DNA from: Amphirosellinia nigrospora
Lineage: Eukaryota > Ascomycota > Sordariomycetes > Xylariales > Xylariaceae
DNA length: 64,000 bases
Assembly (NCBI GenBank): GCA_004123355.1
Contig: SCHM01000001.1
Span: forward strand, 372,001-436,000
Reading direction: 5' to 3'
In this document: positions 35,010-47,520 of the stretch, in pieces
Position numbering within the stretch: the first letter of the stretch is position 1
Layout: the number at the start of each line of letters is the position of its first letter
Made by a program: the position numbers and the translations under genes
Notes under the pieces: generated by a model
What the model was told of the DNA's origin: nothing
The model's database searches: none
Seen by the model: only the letters and a program-made list of their open reading frames with translations

Positions 35010-38000
35010 TCCAGCTGCCGTGTGGATATATGTAGGTCTTATGCGTTATCAAGCAGAATGTGCAGCACGCGGACCGTACATAGAAGACCTCAGTACCTCT
35101 GGGGCATGTGAGCCGATTCCCCGTGCCAGTCGCAAAAGAATCGGTTGTTAAGAGCTGACCAAGGTGTCGCCAGGCCCAATGAACGATAATTCCGGCTAGG
35201 GCAATCTTTAGCCACTAGCCCAGGGCATCGAGGTCATACAGATGAGACACCGTCGGTGGTGCAGGAAAAACGCAGGAATTACAACAACCGGGGCATAAAA
35301 AGGTGGTGTTACAAAAACAATCGCCGGTATGGTGACAAGGGTGGGTGGAAAGGAAGACCCGTGGGGAATTGCGTGAAGTCGACGATAAATGAGTGTCAGC
35401 GAAGCTGAAGTATGCGGTGCTGTATTGGCACTTGCGCGTCCACGTACGTAGACGTAACTTTAGCAAATGCCAGAAATAAGCGTAACCTTGGCTTCAACTA
35501 TAAACGTGCAGCAGCAGTTCGCTGTACTGGGATGGTCGAGACGACGCGCCGAGCCAGCGAAGGAGGGGACACCCGATTTCCGGACACACTCAAAGACAAC
35601 AGTGTTGAAAATTAATGAAGACGTGAACATGAAACATCAAGGAGTGTGAGTTCTTGGGAAGGTGTGAGGGTTGGTCAAAGACCGGAAGAGTGGCAGAATC
35701 GAAGGTCAAAAGTATCAAACGTAGTCATCGCGTATAATAGACAATGGGCAAGGAGCACGCATAAGACTGGCGGAAGAATGTACTGTGAGGGAGAGGCAGT
35801 CGGATTGGAATTCTTCACTAATACCGATGTTGCGCGTGAGTGGGCCGTAGATGATAGCAAGCACTATGAATGTTTCTGGCTCTACTCTTGCTGTCCAAGT
35901 CATTGGTACCTATTGCAAGGCAGGCAGGCTACCTAGTGTCCTCCAGTCTATTCTGCACCGTGTGTATCTATCTGGTTGCGCTGGGGGAAAAAGGGGACCG
36001 CGGTGACAGTTGGGTCAGAGCAAATGAAAGCAAGAGACAGTTGTCGATCTCTAGTAGACATTAGGTTCGGATTTGCACTCCTCAAACATGGATTCCCACC
36101 TTTCGCAAGGCCACTTATCCAGCGCGCTCCAATGGTAATCATCGTGTGCTTATGGCTGTGGACGCGCAATGGAATTCTGGAACCTCGATTGTGTTGGAAC
36201 TTTGTCGGCACATCAGGGATCTTCTCTCTCCGTTGCCCCCCAGTCCCATAAAGCCTTACATAGGTACCTCAAGTACCGGCGATATCTTATTCGGCAATGC
36301 GTGACACAGCTGCATCTGTGGGTTGACAATCCCCATCATGATGAAGTTCGGTATCTTATCAGTTGAGTGGTATGCATTTGAGTATGTACACACAGTGCTA
36401 GGATGTATCCCGGATGAAATGGAAATATTTGATGGATGCCAAAAAATCTAAAGTTGAAAGGTTGTAAGGTGGTGTTGGGTGCGATGATGTAGAATGGGTA
36501 TCCCTCCATGCCAAAAATATAAAAAAGTACCTAAAGGGGATGTTTTAGGGCCCATACTCGCTTGGTATTGGACAATAGAGAGAATGCCTAGACTCGAGTA
36601 CCTACCGATACCTATCTCAAAATGGAAATGGGCCCTACCGCTACAGTGGACCAAGCCCTACCAGATTAGCAACAATAAAACCCCATGCCAGCCACAATAC
36701 CAGTGGCAGCAGATCAACAAAACTAGCCAAGGCACTGTAACAATACCTAAAGTCCCACGAACTGTGTCTTTGGGCCGCTAAGCTTTGTCAAATTATTATA
36801 ATTTTAACAAGGAATAATTAACATTAGCATTAAACAGTACCTCAGCTTGGATTTAAGGCTATAGGGTGCTCTGTAAACGTTCTTTTTCTTTTGTTCAGAA
36901 ATTCAAGGGTTCAGCTCAAAGAGGCTAAGCCCTCAAACTACCTTGCGGTTACAGTAGCACCCGTTTAAAATCGGTTCGTATACCTACTAAATAAAACAGA
37001 TGACGACAGTTTTGGTTTTCTAATGCCATTCGCTACTTGGCTGGCATGTACTGCCTCTTTACACTTATGGATAGTAAGTAAGTATATACCTATTTAAATG
37101 TCCCAAATACCTGATGTGACACAATTTGAGACGGTTGGATCTTGACTGGGATCTTGTGTCAGATTCTTCCAGCTATGCTACCTACGTCATTGCTCAATTA
37201 AACGTTGTTGATGTCCATACATACTTAGTAAGCAGTTGATATTTCTATTATTCTAAACAAGTCCTTGCGCAATGGTTTGTAATTTACCACTTTTATAATA
37301 ATGGCGCATGATGTAGTATTGAATCACCTATAAGCAGTAACTAACAATGCACAAAAAAAATTATCGGTAGTATCACGGCACACAAGAAGGAGGTATAGCT
37401 TAGTGTAGGGCACACCTGTTTCATAGAATGTAAGTCTTCATTTAAGCAAACCAAACCTACCGAGCACCAAAGGCCGTTACAGGGACCCGCAGTGGTGTAC
37501 CAATTTCGGGCAGTTTAGTACCAAACCATGTGTAAAGAGCCGAAACTTACGCCCAATTCACAAACAACTGCCTCCTAGTTGCAAGTGAGTAAAAAGATCA
37601 GCGAAAGTTCGCTTCTACGACGAACTGATTTATGAGTGACACAAACGTGGGGACCGGTTACCAGAAGATTGATTTACTCGGGTGTTATGTTGATTGATTA
37701 ATATACTGGTTCGCGACTAACTTCGTCTGATATGTTCAGGCTGGCCGAGTATTGTGTACCTACTCTTGTGTCCCGATAATAAATAAATCTACGACTGTGT
37801 GCATGGCGGTTACCTAATCACGACATGATGTTTTTAATTGCCTGACTAAGTGGATGTAAGACTTTTCGCCTGCACACGTAACCTCTCTATAACAGCTTGT
37901 ATAATGAGCTGTATACCGAGCGTACAGACAGGGTGAATGCGCCGATGGTGCTACGATTGAGATTTTGACTGTCAGCCTACAGAAGTTTACTTCCTCTACC

Positions 38001-39402
38001 TAGATAGCTTCATCTGATTTGTTGACCTGGAAATATATATATATTAGCTGTCATACACTATGATTTTTTAGGTTGATCTATACAGTACAAGCATAGCAAT
38101 CCTCAACCCTTGGCGCTCGGGACATCATTTGGCACATGTAGATCCGGCCCCACGTACGTGAAACGACAATATTATGATACCGGACTTTACTGCCGTGTAT
38201 CAAACGCCCAGAGATGCAAGAGTATTAGATACGGTATTGACGTAGTACCTAACCTCAAGGGCCGACCTATACGCGTAGTATAGTGATAAGTACCCACCCA
38301 AGATCCTAGCTAGGTAGGTACCTATGTATCTAGTAACTCAGTACTTAGGTACCTACTACATATAGTATGTTACCAGGTAGGTAAGATCTTGCTCCTAGCT
38401 ATATTATATTTTTTGAGTAATTTGTTTACCTACTACTTGCGATGAGTATCCAGGACAGAAAATTACATTGTAATTTAGAACAGCCCAATTCGCAACGGCG
38501 TATTCAAGATGGCCGCTCACGCTTCCCTAGGTATTGTAGGTACCTTCTGAAGTTAACACAATATCAAGCTTCAACTCTATAATAATAGAACATTGTCACA
38601 TTAAGCGTCATTTTAGGTACTGCGCCGCAGCGAAACTTAGTATATGCTGTATTTTTTATTGATCTAGCGTAAATCGTCTTAACATACGGCGACTCGTTAG
38701 GGCCAAGTTACCGGCGCCTATGATAAAGGGGTCACTACGAACATTTTTTAATGAATCGTTAACACATGACACGACGCGATCTATCCCGGCCTTAGGCATC
38801 CTCTCTTAGTAAGCTACGATAGCTAGAATATCGGCAAGGACTCGGCGGCCGCGCGCATGACACGGGTTGTGCTACCAAAACAGCAAGACATCATGTGGCC
38901 GCGACGGTGCATACCGACCACTATCACTGGCGTCTGTAATAGATAGAAAAGTAAGACTTGTCTTATAATTCCCGTTGTATTTTAGGTGAGATCAACCATA
39001 TCATCCTACTTGGGTTCTCGTATTAATAAATTTTCATGATATGCATCTGATAGTTTTTGTTTCAACTCGGGACAGCGAGACAAAATCCCGGGTCAGAAAA
39101 GAACCCGGGAAGCACCTGGCATCGAATGATCCGATGGTTTCCAGGGTCTATGGCTCTAAAATTGCCTGACAGCCTTAGGAATACGCGGCCAGTTTGACGG
39201 CAATGTGCAGATTCAACCTTGAAAATGCCAGAGGGTATCCTGGCCTCTTGCGTCTTGCATCTTGCATGGTGCATGTGATGCCAGTTCGCCCCTCCTTCGC
39301 GAGATTCTCCCTCTAAGTTGTCGTCATCATCAACAGGTTGCTCCGGCCTGCCGCGCTTTCGTTACCACTGTGGGCAGGTTCGCGCCGGGCGCTGCCGCCC
39401 CT
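35010..39402. other. Long gene-poor, AT-rich region
   Basis: About 4.4 kb without a recognisable gene. From 36782 to 39061 there is no open frame of 60 codons or more on either strand. The part 35400-36400 has short overlapping frames with no motif. A dense cluster of TAGGTACCTA-type motifs lies at 38290-38400. The region could be a heterochromatic or decayed-repeat island. No ends of an element were found. Confidence 0.45.
38295..38400. repeat. Cluster of TAGGTACCTA-type palindromic motifs
   Basis: Several copies of CTAGGTAGGTACCTA, TTAGGTACCTAC and CCAGGTAGGTAAG in about 100 bp. The outer parts (AAGATCCTAGCTAGGTAGG and GTAGGTAAGATCTTGCTCCTAGC) also share words. Single copies of the motif recur through the whole window. 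Confidence 0.55.
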
Positions 39403-41598
39403 TTACACTTCCGACCTCCTCGTTGACTTCTCGGCGGAACCATGCCCCGCATGTTGCTTTCTCTTGTCCTTCTCTAACTCTTTTAATTTTTTTATCTTGT
39501 GCTTTTCATCAATGGTATCCCTCCAGGTCTTCCCATAACGGATGGACAGATATGTGCACAACGTCCCCACGAGCAGGAATATCGTGCTGATAGTAGAGAA
39601 CCATCCCACGCCGATGGTTTCGATAGCCGGTAACACGATGGCTGTTGCTAGGCACCCAAAAAGATATCGAATTGCGTAGTTACCGGCGATCACCTCAGCT
39701 CCGCGCCCACTCATGACATCCAGACAGTAGGTGTTCAGCGATGGGAAGCAGAACAGCTGTGCCAGACCTTGCAGGAATAGCACGATGACCGTTAATGGAA
39801 TGCCACCAACATCCTTCTCCACCACCATCCGTATATGATGACGCTTCCAGGTATGACGAGTCCTAAAAACGGCAGCGCCGAGTACAAGCGGTCTTCGGGA
39901 TCCGAACACCACGCTTGCGAATGTATACCTTCACGATATAGTCCGCATACCTCCCTCCAACGAAGGTACCTGTGAGATACCCAAACCCGGGTGCAAGGTA
40001 GAAGAGACCACCTTGTAGCGGAGTTGTCAGGTGATAACGGGGATTTAAGACGTATCGAATCGGGGTCAGGATGCTATACATATTCCATACGAGCGACGCA
40101 CTAGCAAATCCTGTCAAGAGGAAATCTAGGCGAAACATAGGTTAGTGAATGTTACGCGTCACTGATATAGTAGCCGCTTAAGAGCCCCTTGGTTCTCAAG
40201 GCTCCCAAACTTATCCCCATGGCCTTCCAATAAGAGGACGTGGTTGGGTAATACATACTCGGATATTCGAACAGCTTCAGTATACCCCAAGGGTTGAGCA
40301 TAGATAGCAGTGCTTGTCCCTTTTTGCGTCCGCTGTAGCCCTCAAGGTCATCTATCTTCTTATGAAAGATGGTCTCTGGCATGAATGCATAAATACCTAT
40401 GGTTGCAATGCCTGCAAGGCCGGTTTGTAACCAAAAAATGACACGCCACGACGTATATGTAACTATGAGCCCACCAATAAAGGGGCCGAAGGCTGGCCCG
40501 ATTAACGTGCCGGACATAAACCAGCCTGTTCCCTTCCCACGTTCCGTAGGAATGTATATATCGCTATACGAGGACAAGTGTCAGTTGATAATTCCGTACG
40601 GATAACCGCTGCGATCAAGGTAGGGCAGATGACGAAATTATAGTGACCGGGGCTTAGCGCTCGCAAGACAATTGTAAAGAGATCTGTTACAGCTTACCTT
40701 ATGACAGCCGCCCCATTAAGTAGAAACGACGTCCCGAGAAACGCAGTAAATAAGCGGAAGAAGAAAAAGGCGCCGAAATTTGGTGCGAGTGCGGTACCAA
40801 TGCTTGCGACTACGAAGCCGGCACCAGTGATTAAGGAGATCTAAAAGGTCTCTTAGTTATTATGCTATTCTTTTTCTGCTCAAGGCGATTCTGTGCATAT
40901 CGCCAGCCTGGATTATTAGGGAACTGGGTACTCACTGGCCTGCGGCCGCTGTAAAAATCAAGGTCAGCAATCGCCAACTAAAGCATGTCGTGTAGGTCTT
41001 TCAAAGGAGCCCAGCCACGATACTACCAGAGACGGGAAGTGGCCCTGATGATTACTTTACTTACTACACTTGGCTCAAGGGGCCCAGACGATCGGTGACA
41101 AGCCCATGAACAAAAGATATAGTGCATTGACAAGATTCACAATGGAACCGGTCGTGCTATACTCCTTGGCAACTTCGGGCGTAGCTGCCAGCACCGAGGT
41201 ACTTGACACTGGTGACAAGAACGCGCTGAATGAAATGAGGATAAGGATAATAGCTATGGCTTCTAGTTAGCCCTCCCGCGTAGTCCTTGTGGGTTCTTGA
41301 TGGGCTTACTCTTTCGGTGTGTTGGCAACCTATCATAGAACTCATCTGGGATCTCGATGATGGAGTCTATGGGCTGGATAGGGGCGTCTCCTACCGCCGA
41401 GTGCTTCGTCGAGCACCGCTCAAGTCTGTCTTGGCCGCCGGCATCTTCTATGTCATCTTCTTCGCCTGATGAGGAGTGGCGGCATTGGGATAATTTGCTG
41501 CTACGGCTGCTGCTGCTGCTGCTGTCTCTTGCCGTATCTACCTTATCGCTCTCCAAGGGCTCATGCGAGCTTGGAATGGTGGTGTTGGACTGTGGCAT
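39403..41598 (-). CDS. MFS drug/metabolite transporter (DHA1-type)
   Basis: A twelve-helix proton antiporter of the major facilitator superfamily, similar to fungal multidrug or polyamine exporters. A Ser-rich cytosolic N-terminus ends in EFYDRLPTHRK. The membrane domain has VAKEYSTTGSIVNLVNALYL, MGLSPIVWAPLSQVYGRRP, GTLIGPAFGPFIGG with SWRVIFWLQ, and LLTGFASASLVWN. Introns are inferred at about 40949-41072, 40841-40935 and 40564-40697, leaving a 13-nt microexon (40936-40948) that encodes YGRRP. A further short intron near 40140-40180 is uncertain. Frame changes near 41270, 41085, 39895 and 39835 look like single-base losses. Substrate unknown. Confidence 0.85.
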
Positions 41599-43732
41599 CT
41601 GGGCTAACTGATACGTATCGATTTCTGTCGAATGCAAGAGGGTGGGTGATATAATAATGGTGATGGCAATTCGTGTGTCATCACAGGCCAAGCATTTATA
41701 AAGAACCGGATATCTTCTGTGAATAGAATAGAAGAGAGATTGAATAGAGGTGGAACAAAAATACTAAAGTATATTTTCTTGCTATATCCTGAGGTTGCGT
41801 ATACACATTTGAACTCTAAGGATTGGGCTGGATTGAGTATCGTTTTTGAACTGATAAGGTTTGATCGTGATGTCAGGAGTTCAAGTATCTCTATCAACCA
41901 ACTCTCGGCAATTCGAGGATAGAAGCCATGTACTATCTTACTACGGGTTCCCGACGGAAGACGGCCGAGACAGCCATCGCTTTATACGTCGACGAAGCAT
42001 TATATAATTCTTCCATCGGCATTGGTGCTTCTCCATCCGTCACCTGGTCAATTAGTCTGTCATTGTACGGGAATAAGCATTCCACAAACCTCTTCCCGCC
42101 TTCGCTACGTCCTGCTATTTGGCCTAGGCTGCATATCTACTAGCATTCATGAGGGGCCATGGAGATTGTGCAAGAAAAAACAAGGCTAGCCGATCCTATG
42201 ACGAGTCCGCATTGAGTGCAAGATAGGGCAGGGTGGGTTATACAAGTAAAAGTGGAGTTGGTTTGGCATGTTGAATCTGTCGCGGTCGATCACCGACTTT
42301 CGGTAGCATACTTTACTTTATTTCATCGATGGTATCGTGGTCTCGCAATCGGTGGTGGGTAAGGGACGCCGAAGATCGGTGCATTGATTATTTTGGACAT
42401 TGCTGGGATTGGCCCCTTCCGTTGCCGTACGGTAGATGTATTTAATCTCCATATTTCGTTATTAATCGGTCCGCTTCGTGATTTGTTGCTCCGGGCTATG
42501 CACACGCCTCAATAGGAAATCCCCTGTTGCGGATGTGGGTTCGGTGTTGAGCCGATGGAAGGTCGTTTTTTTTTTTTTGCGTTTCTTGGCCCACCAGTGC
42601 TTTGTCGGAACTTCCGACTCGGGAATGCACCCATCTGTCTAGCTAGATATTATGTAGTCCAAATGCTACGGGACTGTCAGATGGTGTGTACAGGCACCCA
42701 TTGGCAGAGTAGAAACTCATAATGCTGGACTATCATTCTGCGGTCGGCTTCCGATAGTATTTACCTAGTAGCCGCATTATGGCCCGCCCGATCCAGAAGT
42801 ACGTGATTGGGTAGCGTATACACGTATGCGCCCGATATTAGAGTTGCGGAGTCCTTGGTTTAAGCAACAGTTCGCATACCCATGTGCATGATGTACACTA
42901 CTTGGAGGCATCTCTTCGGTTGCGGTATCGAAAGCCAAGCCACACACGACGGAAGAGATCGTGGATGCGAGAACATGCTCGGGCAATGCTGCGACCGGCC
43001 CCTCCCGACCCAGTCATGTATGGCTGAATCAACTTGCGTCTGTGGCCAGCGCTTATTCCCGCCAATGTCGGCCTGATATCCGGGGCGGGATCGGCATCTG
43101 CGAGTCACACTACCTCCGTTGCCGGCTATTGCTCAAATTGGAGACGTAATTTGTGCACTGGAAGTTATAGATGGGGAAATTGACGATTGGGTCACAATTT
43201 GGGGACTATATGGCTGCTATACGGGCCATAGGAGTACGATAACAGGGTACCTTTTGAAAATGATATCTGGACTTGACTCTCGTCTTAGGCATCATGATAG
43301 GTAGAGCGTTGTCGTACTACCTCTTCTAAATTTATTTCGTTCCTATAGCTTGTGTGATATCGCTATCAGAGCGGATAAATGCCTTTGTCGTATGATTGAA
43401 CCCCTCGTATGTGTTAGTGTTCAGTCTCGCAGCCTACGGCCCCGGCTAGCACGATGCGTCAAGGCAATATCAGTTGTCTCAATATGTATCAAAGAGTTTA
43501 ACAACAGCCTTTGGCGTCTCTGCCTATTTGCCTAAGCTATTTCTGTTGAGCAAGCTCCTTGATTTTCAACTAAGTAGCCATGTATCAACGTCTAGTTCTA
43601 TTCAAAGGAATTGCCAGAGCATAGGAGCAGGGAAGATTAGATAGCCTATCAGATTTCCGTTCGCAACACCAGGTGTTAGTCAATAAGATTATTGTATGGC
43701 GAAGTCCCGGGAAGTTCATGCGATCATACCTC
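41599..43732. other. Intergenic region
   Basis: Contains the upstream region of the MFS gene and the 3' flank of the 2H phosphoesterase gene. It has a run of about 11 T near 42567. Overlapping frames near 42780-43110 occur on both strands and match no family known to me. Confidence 0.4.
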
Positions 43733-45349
43733 CTAAAACCCTTCACCGAGAAGAACGGTTCTACCCCCCATACCTGCAATACTCAAAGTCAGTTATTGAC
43801 ATTTCAAGAGTGATGCGTAGGGTGTTTCGAGCTCGCAGACTGAAAAGGAGCTTAGGTCCTTCAAGGGAGCCGAATTATTAAAGAAAAGACCTTGAGAATC
43901 AGCCAACTCACCATAAAGTGCCAACTCGGACATCTGTACCTCTTTCCTGGCCGACCACCCATTCTCCGATGACCTCAGAGTCTGACTTTCCCCACACTTC
44001 CTTTTCCAACCATTCATTGACACTGTCAATAGCATCGACCCATTTCTTTCGTTGTTCTGGCGTTGCGTGGTCCTCATGTGTGAGGTATCGCCCTAGAGTG
44101 ATATGGGCACTAGGTACGACGTACCGTGAATCAATGGCAACGCCGGCTTCTTTCGCTTGATCCCACATATCCCTTCTGAGGTGGTGATATGAGTAGCTGT
44201 CTCCTTGCTTAAGGATGGCTGCGCCATCAGGCGCTACAGGAGCTGGTGACACGACCGGCTCGCCGGCTGCGGGAAGAAATGAGAGTGCGAAAGCTGATAA
44301 GTCATACGAAATCATGGGCTTCACCAGCCGCGCCCTGTGTCTGTAGGTGTAGCTGGCTATGGCTGGGATCGCCGGGTTCAGTGTTTCTTTGATTTGCTCG
44401 ATCTCTTCTGCCGTACGGCTAAAAGCTAACTCTAGCGTCGTTATATGCACTTCAGCATTCAGGGTTAGCGATCGTCTTTGTGGAAAGGGACGATACTTAG
44501 GGGGTCCACGCCACCATGGAGACATGGAATGAGAAGGGACGTAGATGACGCTTCTGATGGGGACTAAAAGTAGGAAACAATTCACCGCCTTACTTACTAC
44601 AATATTGTGGCATCAACCATATATCTGGATAGTGTGTTAGCCTGTCTCAGATTGCTCACATTGGCAAGAACGCTGTATTTCTTGTGAGACCCGTTGAGTT
44701 CGGCAATGTCACTGTTCTCATACTACCCTTGTAGCATTCCTTCACATCACGTTGTTGGGTCGAGGTGTACACCAGGAACTTAACTCACTTGGGGCAACTT
44801 CCTTGAGCTTTTTCTGGATCGCACCCGCAAGCTCCAGTACATGGATCGGTGGCCGACCCCAGAAGGTCATACAATATCTCGGATCCTTGAAACCTGGTTC
44901 GATATGGGGATATTCAAGCCGAAGCAAGTAAGGATCGATGATTAACTCCTTGAAGTCTGCGACTAGGAACTTTTCTTTTTGCTGTGCATTGCGCCGAGTA
45001 CGGTGAACAGCATACAATGCTTGTATCTCGGCCTGCCTGCCTTGTCAGTTATAAATACGTAACATGAAAAAGTACATCTCCCTTTTGGGGGTTATCTTGG
45101 TCCCCTATCTTGACACAGTGGGAGGCCTTCTTGAGCTGCTTGAGCTGCTTGCTCCTGCTACACAAGAATTCCTCCGCGAGGCTCTTACTTTTAAACAGGT
45201 ATAGTAGGTATGAAAAGAGACTTAACTGGGTCATCATGACAAGCTTCAATCAAAGCATTGTATGGGTTCTCTCCCGGCTTCACCACCACACCGGAGAGAT
45301 CGACTAACTTGTTCTTCACGTCGGTGGACTCAAGGATGGACCCCATCAT
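43733..45349 (-). CDS. 2H phosphoesterase / RNA-ligase-like protein
   Basis: A cytosolic protein of the 2H phosphoesterase superfamily (2'-5' RNA ligase / cyclic phosphodiesterase fold). Both catalytic signatures are present: HIT in EVHITTLELAFSRT and HIT in VPSAHITLGRYL. Other landmarks are PYNALIEACHDDP, RNAQQKEKF, GFKDPRYCMTFWGRPP and RLVKPMISYDLSAFALSF. The gene is split by several introns: about 45020-45230, about 44627-44795, 44470-44597 and 43783-43895. A very short exon near 44600-44626 encodes IWLMP. One base appears lost in a G run near 43775; with it the end reads LWYGGGRTVLLGEGF, typical for the family. The start is one of two adjacent ATGs at 45349/45346. The substrate is unknown. 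Confidence 0.78.
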
Positions 45350-47520
45350 GACTTCAGGAGCTGTTCGCTCAGCACAAGTAAGTTGATGAGACTTGAAGTG
45401 GTAGAGCACCTTGTCGGCAGGACTCGCTACTTATTTATAATGCGCGGTTTGCAATCTGATGCGGAGTTAGGTACCTATACCCAACTAGCCCTCCACTGCG
45501 GCTGAAACTCCGCCTTCGCTCGTGGAAACGTCAGCTTATGCTACGACCTTATAAATACTTTTAGACGGATAGGGCAAGGTACATGATGGAATCCCAAACC
45601 TACTCAGCACGAATGTTACATACATCAAACAATGTAGGTGTAGGTAGGAGGTACCTAGGCACCTTAGGTGGATTCAATGTTGAAGACCTCGGATTTGTTT
45701 AAGTGCATTGCCGCTTTTAGATTCTAATCCCTCGGCTATTCATCGGTACCCCTTTTGTTACATGTAACCAATGAGCGGCCAGGCAAGCAGCCCTTGGTGG
45801 AAGGCACGTTGCTCTACCACCTGCATCATGCAACAAGCGGACTACAAGTAACCCCAGGTTCCTAATTCGGTCGCCCCGTCCCGGTCTCGGTCCCGGTCCC
45901 GTATAGTTCCAAGTCTCGGGGATCCGGAGGGGAGCTGGGCACGTATGTCACTACCTACCTACTTGCCTCCCTTGTGCTAACTAGTTTGTCTTGGGGCGGG
46001 ACATTGATCTTGCTCTTTTTTACGAACTCTTCAGAGCTATAGGAAGAACGAAAAAAGAGTCCAACTTGACACCAGGGACGGCATGTTCTTTGGCTTCGGA
46101 GTAGCCCAATGTTGATAGGCTACCCTTGAAGCAATGAGGCCTGGTTGCGGTGTTCAAACTAGTAACATCCCTGATGACTAGGTTTGAATCATTTCGCATC
46201 AACTCAACGGGTACTTCTCTAAACGTTATGTCTGACAAGGAAGTCAAATTCATTCTCCTGTCGGGTCAGCTACTTCCTTTATCGACTACCGAAGATTATT
46301 TCACAAGATGTGCTAATCGATTCGCTGATTCATTGTGGTGTCCCTCCACCAAATGAGTTCCAGCCATGGCGTTAAGATTCACTTGCTTGTGCTTCTCGAA
46401 AGCAACCCAGTCTATCTTTACAGCGTCCAAAAATATGAGGTCACCCATCAAATAGATATAGATTTCTATCACCTAGAAGTCTAGAAACTTAGCAAGGACT
46501 TGCTACGAGAAACAAATCATTGACCGGCGAGCAAGCTCCCAAAACCAGTGTCGTGTTTGATCGAGCAAAATGGGGACTTCGAATACGGATGGCACGAGGA
46601 ACAAGGCCTGGTACCCATTACCTCGCTCACATCAAGAGGTTGACTCTCTCACTCTTGGATTTGCTTTGCCATCTAACTTGTCAGGGTCTGCCAGCTATTA
46701 TGGCCTTCACATATCTGACGGGCTTCGTGTAGAGAACATATACCATGCAATCCTGAAGTTAAGGCTTGTTTAGGTCAGAGCTTGTCTTCGTTCCCTTCAC
46801 GTAGACTTTGCGTATGACGCGCTAGTATATCTAAGTAACAAAGCTGACTCATTACTATCATATAGTCCTGACTTGCTCAACCTCGTTGAATGAGTTTATC
46901 AAGAAGCGTGCTCCATCTACGAGCCCTCTATCTACGATTCCGTAATATTTCCTATTAAAGCAGAGAGCTGTTTTCGGCCTGTATGTAAGGGAGTAGCTCT
47001 GTAGCTTAAGGGCTACCTACTCCTTCATGCTGCGCCCCTCGCCCCTCGCCCCGGGCAACTGGCAACTGGCAACAAGAAGAAACTTGGTTACCGCAGTATC
47101 ATGCAAGCCCTGACTAGCTAACCATTGAAAATTATTGATGCGTGGCTTAAACTTGTCCTTCCCTGAAAACAACCCACTTCTGTTGTTTCACAGCATCCTC
47201 CTCCATCAACCTCTTTGCCCTGAGCTTCACTCTCTTCAGATACTGCTACTGTGGCGGTATTCATCTTCGTTTCTGAACTTGTTTGCATGTCCACCACGCC
47301 TGTAAACGATGACGCCTTGGACATATCTTCATGCTTCCACCGGCCTTGGTGTAGGCTTTTTCTACTGCATTTCTTCGCAAGATTTTGCGTCGACGATCAC
47401 CGCAATCCCACGCCCTACTCGTCTTTCTCATCTCGTCTCGTACGCGCAAAATTCTGTCTTCTTCGTTCTGATACTACCCGTTTCTTCAATACATCTGCTT
47501 TTGGCATATACTTTGCATCA
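45350..47520. other. Intergenic region upstream of the methyltransferase gene
   Basis: Holds divergent upstream regions of the 2H gene (minus) and the DNMT5-like gene (plus). TAGGTACCTA-type motifs lie near 45467 and 45640-45660, and a CCCGGTCTCGGTCCCGGTCCCG run lies near 45880. No gene is recognised. Confidence 0.45.

Noticed and set aside
41357-41611. Plus-strand Leu/Ser-rich frame of 84 codons
   Set aside because: Antisense to the Ser-rich N-terminus of the MFS transporter.
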